Shown here: positions 25,821-33,492 of the stretch, piece after piece
Numbering within the stretch: the stretch's first letter is position 1
How the letters are laid out: every line of letters starts with the position of its first letter
DNA from: Pseudomonadota bacterium
Lineage (GTDB): Bacteria > Myxococcota_A > UBA9042 > GCA-2863065
Direction: 5' to 3'
Assembly (NCBI GenBank): GCA_005776725.1
Contig: SXOO01000184.1
Coordinates: 1-33,492 of the forward strand
Length of the DNA: 33,492 nucleotides
Made by a program: the position numbers and the translations under genes
The notes under the pieces: generated by a model
What the model was told of the DNA's origin: nothing
Database searches by the model: none
The model's input: the letters and a program-made list of their open reading frames with translations, nothing else

Positions 25821-26945
25821 ATGCACAGCGAACTGACTTCGGCGGGTGACTCCCTCCTGGCCCCGAGGACCGCGCGATGGCGCTGGTCGAGCGGGCTCGT
25901 GGTTCTCGCCGCGGCCAGCTGCGCGCTCGAGCCGAACCCGTCGCCGGTGGGAGCCGAGGCCACCGACGGCACGGACGGGGTCGGCTTGGACGCGACAGAC
26001 GCGGCAGACGCCACGGACGGGTTCGACGGAGCCGACGGCCTCCCGGGCTTCGATGGCGCGGCGTCAGACGTCGTCAGCCCCGCCGCGGACGCCGCCGCTG
26101 GTGACGGAAGCGACGGAAGCGACGGGACCGACGCCGCCGACGCCACTGACGGCACCGACGCCACAGATGGCGCCGACGGCGCCGACGGCTGCGGCGTGTT
26201 GGCGGGTCAGGCGGTGCACGTGTCCAAGGTGGTCTTGCCGTCGGCGGTGGAGACCTTCGGCTGCGACGCCGACAACGACGGGGTGATCACCGACGCAGAT
26301 GGCGAGTTCAACGGGCTCTACAACAACGCCCTGGTGACGGCGGTCCTGGACGTGAACGCGTTCCTCGCAAGCTCCATCGCGGCGGGAGACTTCGTCCTGC
26401 TCGCCGAGGTCGGCGAAGGCGCCGTTCACCTCTACACCGGTGAGCCGATCGACGCCTGCACCGACCTCACCACGACGACCACGCCAGAGGGTGAGGTCAC
26501 GGCCACGGCCTGGGACGGCTCGACGGCGTGCAGCTACACGGTGGACGCCTCGTCCCTCGACGAGGCGGGGTGCGCGATCATGACGATCGCACCCGCGACG
26601 CACTCCGAGAGCGTGCTCGAGGGCGGGCCGGGGAGCTATCAGCTGGTGGCCTCCTTCGCCTCCACGAACTTCGCGATCGGCGTCAGCACGGGGAGGGTGC
26701 GCGCCAACACCGCGCCGCACCCGTCGGGAGGGCTCGTGTTCACGGATGGCGCCCTTTGCGGTCAGCTGTCGTACACCGACATCGAGGCCAACTTCGACAC
26801 CGCGTGCACGAACGACCCAACGCTCGCCTTCTGCGAGTACCAGTCCGTAGTGCTGGCGCTGCTCGACAGCGAGTGCGGCGTCGACGGGCTCTGCTCCGTT
26901 GTGTTCCACCTCGAGGCCGCGCCGGCCGCCAGCCTCGAGCGCTGA
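25821..26945 (+). CDS. Lipoprotein with Asp/Gly/Thr repeat tether
   Basis: 374 residues from ATG 25821, preceded by GGGAGGCG. A hydrophobic stretch (GLVVLAAASC) gives a lipobox with Cys34; the preceding N region is unusually long. After CALEPNPSP comes a roughly 90-residue tether of ATDG/GTDG/ADG-type repeats. The folded part (about 130-374) has an EF-hand-like stretch CDADNDGVITDADGEFNGLY and several cysteines. Function unknown; likely a surface-exposed calcium-binding lipoprotein. It shares the motif AASCALEPNPSP and the tether style with the next gene. Confidence 0.85.
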   Translation: MHSELTSAGDSLLAPRTARWRWSSGLVVLAAASCALEPNPSPVGAEATDGTDGVGLDATDAADATDGFDGADGLPGFDGAASDVVSPAADAAAGDGSDGSDGTDAADATDGTDATDGADGADGCGVLAGQAVHVSKVVLPSAVETFGCDADNDGVITDADGEFNGLYNNALVTAVLDVNAFLASSIAAGDFVLLAEVGEGAVHLYTGEPIDACTDLTTTTTPEGEVTATAWDGSTACSYTVDASSLDEAGCAIMTIAPATHSESVLEGGPGSYQLVASFASTNFAIGVSTGRVRANTAPHPSGGLVFTDGALCGQLSYTDIEANFDTACTNDPTLAFCEYQSVVLALLDSECGVDGLCSVVFHLEAAPAASLER

Positions 26946-26954
26946 GTGTCGTCC

Positions 26955-28169
26955 ATGCGCCCGCTCATCCTGATCTTCGCGGCGAGCTGCGCACTGGAAC
27001 CCAACCCTTCGCCGGGACTGGGCGACGACCGGACCGACGGCCTCGCGGATGCCGCCCAGGGTGAGGGCGCGGACTTCCTGCCGGTCGACGCGGGGGATGG
27101 CGCCGCGGATGCGACCGATGCGGGCCCCGGCGATGGAACGGACGCCGCCGACGGCACCGCTGACGCGGCCGACGTCGCCGACGGGAGCGACGGCGTAGAC
27201 GCCACGGACGTGAGCGACGCCGCGGACGTGAGCGACGCCGCGGACGTGAGCGACGCCACGGACGTGAGCGACGCCTCGGACGGGACGGACGCCACCGACG
27301 CCACCGACGCCGCCGACGCCGACGACGGCACCGATGGAAGTGACGCCATGGACGGTACCGACGCCACCGACGGGGACGACGCCACAGACGGCACAGACGC
27401 CACCGACGCCACAGACGCCACAGACGGGACCGATGCGACGGACGGATCCGACGGCAGCGACGGCACCGAGGGGCCGTGCCTGGAGGCCGATCCCAACTGC
27501 CCCCTCGGTGGTTGCGACCTGGTGTCCAGCGATGAGCTCGGACAGGTCTCCCGCGTCTACTGGTGGAGCCTCACACCGGTCGAGCAGATCCCTGAGGGGT
27601 GCCCCGCCACGAACACCCTCAACGAGCACCTGGCCGCCAACGACGGTGGGTTGGGGGCCGCCTTGGCCCAAGCCGGCTCGGATGGGGGCCTGCTCGTCGC
27701 GTGGCTCGCCTCCGGCTCGGACCAGAACTGGCTCTACGCCATGCGCGACATCAGCCTGTGCTCGGAGCCTGTCTGCACACCCACCGCGGTCACCGACTCG
27801 ACCGAAGCGTGCGGGGCCGGCCCGGCCTTCCACTTCGTCAGCGCGCCTTCGGGCGAGCCGTACTACTCCGGCCCCTTCTTGGTCCCGCTCGCGTTGACCG
27901 AGCTCTTCGGGCTCAGCTTCACCACGGCCACTCTGAACATCACCCCGAACAAGTGGCAGCTGTGCGGCTCGCTGGATCTGGCACCCGCGCTCGGGAAGCT
28001 GGCCGGCGCCTGCGCTACCGATGGCCCGAAGCCGCTCTGGCTCTCCCAGCTGTGTGGAGCAAGCCCCACGCTTGCCACCGCGGCCGCGGCGTGTGGCTCG
28101 CCGTGCAACGTGGCGCTCGAGGCGTTCTGGACCCCGATCGAGAAGCTCGTGGTGCCCCCCGTCCTGTAA
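26955..28169 (+). CDS. Lipoprotein with Asp/Thr-rich repeat tether, relative of the preceding gene
   Basis: 404 residues from ATG 26955 (GTG 26946 would add three). The short signal MRPLILIFAASC has lipobox AASC with Cys12, followed by ALEPNPSP as in the preceding protein. A long tether of ADVSDA, TDATDA and TDGTD repeats covers about residues 30-170. The C-terminal part (about 175-404) is Cys-rich (CPLGGCDL, CSEPVCTP, CGSPCN) and has no recognised domain. It lies 9 nt after the preceding stop, so the two are probably co-transcribed. The shared N-terminus and differing C-termini suggest duplicated anchors with exchanged cargo. Confidence 0.85.
   Translation: MRPLILIFAASCALEPNPSPGLGDDRTDGLADAAQGEGADFLPVDAGDGAADATDAGPGDGTDAADGTADAADVADGSDGVDATDVSDAADVSDAADVSDATDVSDASDGTDATDATDAADADDGTDGSDAMDGTDATDGDDATDGTDATDATDATDGTDATDGSDGSDGTEGPCLEADPNCPLGGCDLVSSDELGQVSRVYWWSLTPVEQIPEGCPATNTLNEHLAANDGGLGAALAQAGSDGGLLVAWLASGSDQNWLYAMRDISLCSEPVCTPTAVTDSTEACGAGPAFHFVSAPSGEPYYSGPFLVPLALTELFGLSFTTATLNITPNKWQLCGSLDLAPALGKLAGACATDGPKPLWLSQLCGASPTLATAAAACGSPCNVALEAFWTPIEKLVVPPVL
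27207..27278 (+). repeat. Four 18-bp tandem repeats encoding DVSDAA-type units
   Basis: Four near-identical units of GACGTGAGCGACGCC plus a variable codon (GCG, GCG, ACG, TCG) in the tether of the 26955 lipoprotein. The wider region 27090-27470 is a looser run of GACGCCACC/GACGGC codons. Confidence 0.85.
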
Positions 28170-28255
28170 CCGGCGGAACGCGAGGGCCCGGATCGAGCCC
28201 GGCGGGTCAAGGGCGCCCGCGCCTCCTTCTAGCGTTTACGGGGCTCTCGTCGCGC

Positions 28256-28717
28256 TCACGGCCTGCCGTCGGGTCCCTTCGGGTCGCTCGCATGGATCAT
28301 GAGCCGACGTCCCGTTCCCGCGGGGACCACCCTGCCCGCCTCGGGCCCGCAGTCGTCCGCCGCCGCGATGAGGTGGGGCCTCATGTCAGTGACGTGCTCG
28401 AGCCACGCCGCCTGCACGTCGTCCGGCAGATCGTGAGCCGCCATCGCCTCCCTGAGGAGCTGGGTGCGCCGATCGAAGTGGCCACCCGTCAGTCGAAGCG
28501 GCGCGTGGAGCGCCGGTAAGGGCCTGCCCGAATAGCGCACGTCGGTGGCCCCCAAGAGCCGGGCCGCCAGCTCGGTCTCGGTTCGAATCAGGCGGCCGCG
28601 ATCGGCGCGGGCGAACAGGTAGCCGATCATGGGATCTCGCAGGACCGCGTCATAGAACGTGACGATGACGGCCTCGAGGCCCGGGAGACCGCCGGCGCGT
28701 TGAACGAGTTGGCTCAC
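28256..28717 (-). CDS. Truncated hemoglobin
   Basis: 153 residues from GTG 28717 (VSQLVQRAGGLPGLEAVIVT). Longer frames upstream would overlap the divergent gene at 28801. It shows the 2/2 globin pattern: FYDAVLRDP in helix B, then LHAPLRLTGGHFDRR, where His71 is the likely proximal heme ligand, followed by LPDDVQAAWLEHVTDMRP. Truncated hemoglobins bind O2 or NO and often act in NO detoxification or redox sensing. A C-terminal extension of about 35 residues (CGPEAGRVVPAGTGRRLMIH) is longer than usual. It is convergent with the lipoprotein at 26955. Confidence 0.88.
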   Translation of the reverse strand: MSQLVQRAGGLPGLEAVIVTFYDAVLRDPMIGYLFARADRGRLIRTETELAARLLGATDVRYSGRPLPALHAPLRLTGGHFDRRTQLLREAMAAHDLPDDVQAAWLEHVTDMRPHLIAAADDCGPEAGRVVPAGTGRRLMIHASDPKGPDGRP

Positions 28718-28765
28718 GTCGCGAGCTTGCGGGTTACCCCCTGCCGGCGCAAGGGAGAGCGCGGC

Positions 28766-28794
28766 TTGACATCCAGAGCCAACGCGACAAAGCG
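28766..28794 (+). promoter_or_regulatory. Promoter with perfect -35 TTGACA before the 28801 gene
   Basis: TTGACA (28766-28771) is followed after 17 nt by the weak -10 AAAGCG (28789-28794), then 6 nt to ATG 28801. No Shine-Dalgarno site precedes the ATG, fitting a leaderless start. Confidence 0.45.
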
Positions 28795-28800
28795 TTCGGC

Positions 28801-30045
28801 ATGAGCAATGACCGGTTGACTCGCTGGACGCCCGTGGGCGCCGTGTGCGCGGTGGTCCTGGCCCTGGGCCTCGGGTACTGGCTGGGGCGGCGCCCACCGC
28901 GGCTCGTATTGGGCGGTGAGGTCGCAGACTTTCATGACGTAGCGCGTACCCACGTCCCGATGGGGCAGGCCGTGGCGGCCACGGTCGACCTCGGGGCGAT
29001 GGTGCGGGCGGTGGTGGACGAGAACGCGGGCCTGCTGCCGGTGAAGTCGGATCCCCAGGACGCGCGCGCGGCGCTCTCGGCGGCCAGCCTCGCCCACTTC
29101 GGCGTGGACTTCCTGAAGGTCGAGCGCGCTACGCTCATCGCCGGCGAGGCGGGCGCGTCCGTGCTGCTGGAGGGGGATCTGCCCGGTCCGCTGAAGGGGA
29201 TTGCGAGGGAGATCCACGGGAGCGCGAGCCTCGTCATGCTCCCGGGCGGGGTCGCCGGCGCCGTGACGAAGGCCGGGCTCGTGCTGGGCGACGAGGAGGC
29301 CGCGCGGCTCCTGGTCGAGACCATCGCTGGCAACCACTCGAGCCTCGTGGCCGATTCAACCACGAAGGAGGCGCTCGACCGGGCGGCGAGCCTGGCGGGT
29401 CCGGGCGCGATCCAGATCGTCGCGGACACGCGGATGGGGCCTGCGGCCGGGCCACTCGAGGGGCTCACGGCGGGTGCCGTCAGCGTCTCGAGCGCCGGCG
29501 CTGTGACGATCGCGATCGTGGGCTCCGGTCCCGCCCTCGATCATGCCGCGAAGGCGATTGAAGACGGCAAGGCGGCGCTGCGAGCCCTGGTCTCCGGCGC
29601 GGTCGTGAAAGCGAACGCCTCTGGAGACGGCGCCCGCGCCCTCCTCGTCCTGCTGGCCAAGCACAAGCTGGAGGACCTGCTCGCTTATCCGGAGATCCGC
29701 CGCGAGCGTGACGCGCTGGTGGTGGCGATGCCGGGCGCCAGCGGTGCGATGCTGGTTGCCTACCTCGGGGGTTTCGGCGCCGTGTTCGGCGCGCGCTCGT
29801 ATGAGGTGCTCGCGAGCAGCCGCTCTGCCTGCGAGCGCGGGTACGACCACACGCTGGAACTGCTCGAGAAGGACACCGACCTCCCGGCTGACGCGAAAGC
29901 CAACATCCTCCGCCAAGCGACCTCTTACACCACGCGCCAGACCGAAGTGGCGCGGTGTGAAGCGGGCGGACCGGAGATGGCCCAGTGCCTGCTCGCGGCG
30001 GACTCCCTGACGGCGGTTGGCCTGTGCTCGGGCAAGCATCGATGA
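28801..30045 (+). CDS. Membrane-anchored protein of unknown function
   Basis: 414 residues. One N-terminal span (PVGAVCAVVLALGLGYWLG) followed by RRPP suggests an Nin-Cout anchor with a large extracytoplasmic part. The first 300 residues match the next protein in order: GYWLGRR/GWWLGRR, the DLGAMVRAVVDENAGLLPVK stretch against DVGFMIDQLIDNNLGLFPVR, AHFGVDFL/AHFGVDLL, and LAKHKLEDL/LVKHKFDDL. The C-terminus is instead a Cys-bearing helical module (CERGYDHTLELLEKDTDLPA; CEAGGPEMAQCLLAADS). Function unknown. The next gene starts 13 nt later. Confidence 0.85.
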   Translation: MSNDRLTRWTPVGAVCAVVLALGLGYWLGRRPPRLVLGGEVADFHDVARTHVPMGQAVAATVDLGAMVRAVVDENAGLLPVKSDPQDARAALSAASLAHFGVDFLKVERATLIAGEAGASVLLEGDLPGPLKGIAREIHGSASLVMLPGGVAGAVTKAGLVLGDEEAARLLVETIAGNHSSLVADSTTKEALDRAASLAGPGAIQIVADTRMGPAAGPLEGLTAGAVSVSSAGAVTIAIVGSGPALDHAAKAIEDGKAALRALVSGAVVKANASGDGARALLVLLAKHKLEDLLAYPEIRRERDALVVAMPGASGAMLVAYLGGFGAVFGARSYEVLASSRSACERGYDHTLELLEKDTDLPADAKANILRQATSYTTRQTEVARCEAGGPEMAQCLLAADSLTAVGLCSGKHR

Positions 30046-30058
30046 ACGGGGCGCCACG

Positions 30059-31561
30059 ATGACTGGAAACAAGCGGATCCTGGTGCTCGCGTCCATCGCG
30101 GCGGCCGCGATAGTGGCGGTGGCGCTGGGCTGGTGGCTCGGCCGACGGAGCGGCTCACCGCCCTTGGCGCCCGATGTGAAGGGCTTCCACAAGGAAGCCC
30201 TCGCCAGCTGCCCGAGCGCCTCGGGGCTCGTGCTGACCATGGACGTCGGCTTCATGATCGACCAGCTGATCGACAACAACCTCGGGCTCTTCCCGGTGCG
30301 ATCCGATCCGAGGGCGCTTCGAGGCGAACTGTCGGACGCCAGCAAGGCCCACTTCGGCGTCGATCTCCTCGCGGCGCGGCGGGCGGTGCTCTGGGCGGCG
30401 CCCGAGAGCAACGCGGTCGCCGTCCTATTCGAGGGGGCGTTCGAGGGCGCGCTCAAGGGCGACGCAGCGAGTACCGCCGGGACGGCCAGCGTAGTGAAGC
30501 TCTCCCGCGAGCTGCACGCCGCCGTGACCAAGAGCGGCCTCCTCGTCGGCAACCCCCACGGTGTTCGGCTGGGCGCCGAGACCCTCGCCGGGAACAGCCC
30601 CTCCATCGTGAAGGACGACGACGCGAAGAAGGCGCACCAGGAGGCGCTCGACGCCGTCGCGGACGGCTCCATCACGGTCAGCGTCCGCGCAGACTCGTTC
30701 CGGGCGCTGCTGCCTTATCTCCCCGACGGGATCCGCGGCGCAAGTGTGGCGTTCGGCTCCGACGGCTCCCTGACCGCGGCGGCCATCGGCGACGCTGCCA
30801 CGCTCGCGCCCGCCCTGGGGGCGTATCAGGCCGCATTGGCGCAGGGGAAGGTGCTCGTCGACGAGCTGCTCGTCAAAGCGAACAAGGAGGCGACCGAAGA
30901 ACCCGAGTCGGAGATGGCCTGGGCGATCCTCGGGCTCACCCTGGTCAAGCACAAGTTCGACGACCTCGCGGCGCTCGTGCAGCTCGAGCTCGAGGGCGAG
31001 GCGTTGAAGCTCCGTGTCGACGGGGGCCCGGCGGGCTCAGCCGCGGCCATCATTGGAGCGAGCGCGGCGGTGGCGATTCCGGCGTTCACCAAGTACATGG
31101 GGCGCGCCAAGACGACCGAGGCGGTGGCCCATCTCGACCACCTCTGCAAGGCGTCGGCGTTGTACTACGCCACACCCCGCGTCGCTGCGGGCACGGGAGA
31201 GCGAGTCCCTTGCCAGTTCCCGCCTTCGGCCCCGGCCACGCCAGCCACCAGCTGCTGCGACCGGGAGGCGGATGCGGACGGCGACGGACGGTGCGACGCG
31301 AACCCGTCGGTGTGGAGCGGGGAGACCTGGTCGGCCCTCGGCTTCCAGCTGAACGACGCGCATTATTTCCGCTACGCGTACACGTCGAACGGCCTCACGG
31401 GCTCCGCTGCCATGTTCACCGTGTCGGCGTACGCAGACCTCGACTGCGACGGCGAGTTCTCCACGTTCGAGCGCCAAGGCTATGGCGAAGATCCAGGGCC
31501 AGGAGGCGAGTGCTCGATGAAGGGCTCGGCCGGCCTCTACAAGGAGGACGAGACCGAGTAG
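30059..31561 (+). CDS. Membrane-anchored protein with an internal pilin-like module
   Basis: 500 residues from ATG 30059, an apparent duplicate of the preceding gene. N-terminal span LVLASIAAAAIVAVALGWWL, then the shared domain (about 40-320). From about residue 328 it carries AAIIGASAAVAIPAFTKYMG and RAKTTEAVAHLDHLCKASAL, the pattern of the pilin N-terminal helix (IIGxLAAIAIPxFxKYxxRAK), followed by a pilin-style C-terminal sheet ending AYADLDCDGEFSTFERQG. The prepilin peptidase site (G followed by FTLIE) is missing, so it cannot be processed as a normal pilin. A Cys-Cys pair (TSCCDREADADGDGRCD) lies in an Asp-rich loop. Function unknown. Confidence 0.85.
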   Translation: MTGNKRILVLASIAAAAIVAVALGWWLGRRSGSPPLAPDVKGFHKEALASCPSASGLVLTMDVGFMIDQLIDNNLGLFPVRSDPRALRGELSDASKAHFGVDLLAARRAVLWAAPESNAVAVLFEGAFEGALKGDAASTAGTASVVKLSRELHAAVTKSGLLVGNPHGVRLGAETLAGNSPSIVKDDDAKKAHQEALDAVADGSITVSVRADSFRALLPYLPDGIRGASVAFGSDGSLTAAAIGDAATLAPALGAYQAALAQGKVLVDELLVKANKEATEEPESEMAWAILGLTLVKHKFDDLAALVQLELEGEALKLRVDGGPAGSAAAIIGASAAVAIPAFTKYMGRAKTTEAVAHLDHLCKASALYYATPRVAAGTGERVPCQFPPSAPATPATSCCDREADADGDGRCDANPSVWSGETWSALGFQLNDAHYFRYAYTSNGLTGSAAMFTVSAYADLDCDGEFSTFERQGYGEDPGPGGECSMKGSAGLYKEDETE

Positions 31562-31625
31562 ACGCCTCCCTCCGTCAAGAAGGGGTCGGAGGTGGGCGCC
31601 CAGGGCGCGAGGCTTCGCGGACCAC

Positions 31626-31665
31626 ATTGGACCACCTAAACGCCGTCAATTGGACCCATTGGACC
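31626..31665. promoter_or_regulatory. Three direct ATTGGACC half-sites upstream of pdxR
   Basis: ATTGGACC occurs at 31626-31633, 31649-31656 and 31658-31665. The last two are 9 bp apart start to start. Direct-repeat sites are typical of MocR/PdxR regulators, so these are probably autoregulatory binding sites. Confidence 0.55.
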
Positions 31666-31729
31666 GGCACCTAGCGCGGGATTGGCGCTGGACACACCTC
31701 AGATCGTGGCGGAGTCTTCGCCGTCGAGG

Positions 31730-31746
31730 GGTCCAAGGGTTCCAAT
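31730..31746. promoter_or_regulatory. Inverted pair of the same half-site at the pdxR start
   Basis: GGTCCAA (31730-31736) and GTTCCAAT (31739-31746) are reverse complements of TTGGACC and of ATTGGAAC (one change). They too are 9 bp apart, and the second overlaps the chosen ATG at 31745. Confidence 0.45.
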
Positions 31747-33277
31747 GGTGCACGCGCTAGACATCCAACTTGCTTCGGGGAGCGAGGTCCCGCTCTTCCA
31801 GCAGATCGCCGACGCGATCACGCGCCGCATCCACTTGGGTGCGCTGCCCCCCGCGACGCGCCTCCCGCCCACGCGCGACCTGGCGGACGCCCTCGGCACC
31901 CATCGCAACACCGTGGTCCGCGCGTACGAGGCGCTCGTGGAGTCGGGCTTCGTGGTGTCGCACGTTGGCCGCGGCACCTTCGTCGCCGCAGTGGCAGCGC
32001 GCCCGCCCTCCGCGGTCACGCCCCTCGAGCCGGCGGGCCTCCCGTGGGCGGCGCTCATGTCGCGCTCGGTGGGCAGCGAGGCGCTGCGGCGCGGCGATCG
32101 GGTGGCCACGCGCCGACCGCCGCCTGACGCCATCAACCTCGGCCGCTTCGAGCCCGGCGAAGACGTCCGCCCGGCCGAAGGCCTCCGGCGGTGCATCGAC
32201 CACGTCCTCCGGCGCTACGGCTCGAAGGTGCTCGGATACGCGCCCCGCGAAGGCGTGCGCGAGCTGCGGGTGGCGATCGCGGCCGACCTCGTGCGCCGCG
32301 GCATCCCCGCCACCGCCGACGAGGTCATGGTCACCTCCGGCAGCCAGCAGGCGCTCGACCTGCTCGCCCGCGCGTTCATCGATCCCGGCGACACGTTCCT
32401 AGTCGAGGAGCCTACCTATGCCGGCGTGCTCAACCTGCTCAGCGCGGCCGGCGCGCGTCCCATCGGCGTGCCCGGGGACCTCGAGGGGCCAGACCCCGAG
32501 GCGCTGGATCAGCTGACCCAGAAGCCCTGGCGCGACGAGCACCGTCCGCGCGTGAAGGGCTTCTACGTCATGCCCAACGGCTCGAACCCCACGGGCCGCA
32601 CGGTCACGCTCGAGCGACGGCGAGCCCTGGTCCAGTGGTCGCGCCGCAGCGGCGTGCCGATCATCGAAGACGACTACGGCGCCGACATGTACCTCGACGA
32701 CCCGCCGCCCCCTGCCCTGCGGGCGCTCGATGGGCAGGTGATCTACGTCAGCACCTTCTCGAAGAAGCTGTCGCCTGCGCTGCGCATCGGCTTCATGGTG
32801 GCCCCTGCGGGGCTCCAGCGTGAGCTGATCCCGCTGAAGCACGCGATGGACCTGGGCTCGTCGGCGCTGCTCCAACACGCCCTGGCCGAGTTCATGGAGC
32901 GGGGATACCTCGCCGCGCACCTCGCGAAGATCCGGCCGCACTACCGGGAGCGACGCGACGCCTTGTGCGACGCGCTCACCGAGCACCTGCCCCGCGAGAT
33001 CGCGTTCGAGCGTCCGAACGCCGGAGTGCTCCTGTGGCTCCGACTGCCCCACAGCGTGGACCCGGAGCTGGCCTTCGAGGCCGCTCGCCGTCATGGCGTG
33101 ATGGTCACGCCCGGCAACGTCAACTCCGTGTCCGGCAGCGGCGCCGGCGGCCTCCGCCTCGCGTTCTGCACCGAGCCCCCCGAGCGCCTCAGGGAAGCCG
33201 CGCGACGCCTCGGTGTGGCGCTGCGCGAGAGCCTCGAACAGGCCGACACCCAAGAACCCCGCACCGAGCTCGTGTGA
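31745..33277 (+). CDS. pdxR: PdxR-like MocR-family regulator (GntR HTH + aminotransferase fold)
   Basis: 510 residues from ATG 31745; a TTG at 31682 would add 21 residues unlike the family. The GntR winged helix (about 5-80) holds PLFQQIADAITRRIHLG, LPPTRDLADALGTHRNTVVR and AYEALVESGFV. The rest is a fold-type I aminotransferase domain: ITVTSGSQQA-like MVTSGSQQALDLLAR, MPNGSNPTGRTV, and STFSKKLSPALRIGF with the PLP-binding Lys at about 340. PdxR uses PLP as effector and controls vitamin B6 synthesis. The name is supported by pdxS starting 89 bp downstream and by the repeated ATTGGACC sites. Whether it activates or represses cannot be told. Confidence 0.92.
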   Translation: MVHALDIQLASGSEVPLFQQIADAITRRIHLGALPPATRLPPTRDLADALGTHRNTVVRAYEALVESGFVVSHVGRGTFVAAVAARPPSAVTPLEPAGLPWAALMSRSVGSEALRRGDRVATRRPPPDAINLGRFEPGEDVRPAEGLRRCIDHVLRRYGSKVLGYAPREGVRELRVAIAADLVRRGIPATADEVMVTSGSQQALDLLARAFIDPGDTFLVEEPTYAGVLNLLSAAGARPIGVPGDLEGPDPEALDQLTQKPWRDEHRPRVKGFYVMPNGSNPTGRTVTLERRRALVQWSRRSGVPIIEDDYGADMYLDDPPPPALRALDGQVIYVSTFSKKLSPALRIGFMVAPAGLQRELIPLKHAMDLGSSALLQHALAEFMERGYLAAHLAKIRPHYRERRDALCDALTEHLPREIAFERPNAGVLLWLRLPHSVDPELAFEAARRHGVMVTPGNVNSVSGSGAGGLRLAFCTEPPERLREAARRLGVALRESLEQADTQEPRTELV

Positions 33278-33366
33278 CCGTCACGCGAGCCGGAGCGAAC
33301 CGGAGCGACGCGCCAGGCAACGCGCGCTCCGCCCTGTGAATCGATCGCACTGAAGAGGAGCCAGCC

Positions 33367-33492
33367 ATGCAGAAGTCCACATACGAAACGAAGGTCGGTC
33401 TCGCCGAGATGCTCAAGGGCGGCGTGATCATGGACGTGATGAACGTCGAGCAGGCGCGCATCGCAGAGGACGCCGGCGCCTGCGCCGTCATG
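33367..33492 (+). CDS. pdxS: Pyridoxal 5'-phosphate synthase subunit PdxS (partial, start only)
   Basis: The first 42 residues ([20 protein letters not shown], then [20 protein letters not shown]) run off the right edge. They match the highly conserved N-terminus of PdxS, the (beta/alpha)8 synthase that makes PLP from ribose 5-phosphate, glyceraldehyde 3-phosphate and ammonia supplied by PdxT. A good ribosome site (GAGGAG) lies 7 nt before the ATG. The Asp of IMDVMN is the conserved residue near the active site. pdxT is expected beyond the window. Confidence 0.97.
   Translation, partial: MQKSTYETKVGLAEMLKGGVIMDVMNVEQARIAEDAGACAVM

Noticed and set aside
26064..27833. 589-residue open frame on the minus strand across the two Asp-rich lipoprotein genes
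   Set aside because: It is an antisense shadow of the GAC-GCC repeats: a Val/Gly/Ala-rich repetitive product with no start signal, overlapping two genes with lipoprotein signals.
28256..28897. 213-residue version of the truncated hemoglobin
   Set aside because: The extra N-terminus is Pro/Arg-rich, overlaps the divergent gene at 28801 and is not found in globins; GTG 28717 fits the family start.
1..33492. tRNA or rRNA genes
   Set aside because: No cloverleaf with a TTCGANNC-type T loop in proper context, and no rRNA-like conserved stretch, was found in the gaps between genes.

Overview
The window is GC-rich and has the gene style of a Myxococcota (Polyangia-type) bacterium. It carries many lipoproteins with acidic low-complexity tethers, thrombospondin-3 and FG-GAP repeat surface proteins, a Pkn-type serine/threonine kinase next to ftsY, a receptor with a TonB_C domain at its N terminus, and pilin-like modules. 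This taxonomic placement is an inference from gene content, not from a marker gene.

Layout. 1-409: a partial gene end and the first copy of a 73-bp gene-tail repeat. 409-6192: a 1927-residue lipoprotein with repeat domains. 6200-8010: the second repeat copy, the tail of a propeller-like gene, and a decayed IS91-family transposase whose catalytic middle is missing. 8087-11047 (minus): a polytopic glycosyltransferase-like protein, a WYL regulator and a small lipoprotein. 11102-12856 (plus): a second polytopic protein. 12985-15452 (minus): a secreted protein overlapping a third polytopic protein. 15535-18319 (plus): serine/threonine kinase then ftsY. 18359-19810 (minus): a lipoprotein joining a degenerate alpha/beta-hydrolase fold to a peroxiredoxin. 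20056-25653 (plus): a TonB uptake operon (receptor, lipoprotein, ExbB, ExbD, TonB). 25821-28169: two related lipoproteins with Asp/Gly/Thr repeats. 28256-28717 (minus): truncated hemoglobin. 28801-31561: two related membrane-anchored proteins, the second with an internal pilin-like module. 31745-end: a PdxR-type MocR regulator followed by the start of pdxS (vitamin B6 synthesis).

The most notable result is at 18359-19810. An in-frame TGA falls exactly where the peroxidatic cysteine of a BCP/PrxQ-type peroxiredoxin belongs (UxxxxC in place of CxxxxC). It is followed at once by a predicted 13-bp hairpin with a GUU loop that starts 17 nt after the TGA, as expected of a bacterial SECIS element. 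I read this as one selenoprotein gene of 483 residues, Sec375, that gene callers would split in two. The hydrolase half has lost its usual nucleophile and histidine motifs.

Other points of interest: repeated -10-like boxes 6-10 nt before start codons (leaderless mRNAs), repeated ATTGGACC half-sites before pdxR, a dyad-symmetric element before the Asp-rich lipoproteins, and the duplicated convergent gene tails around the 5.8-kb surface-protein gene.
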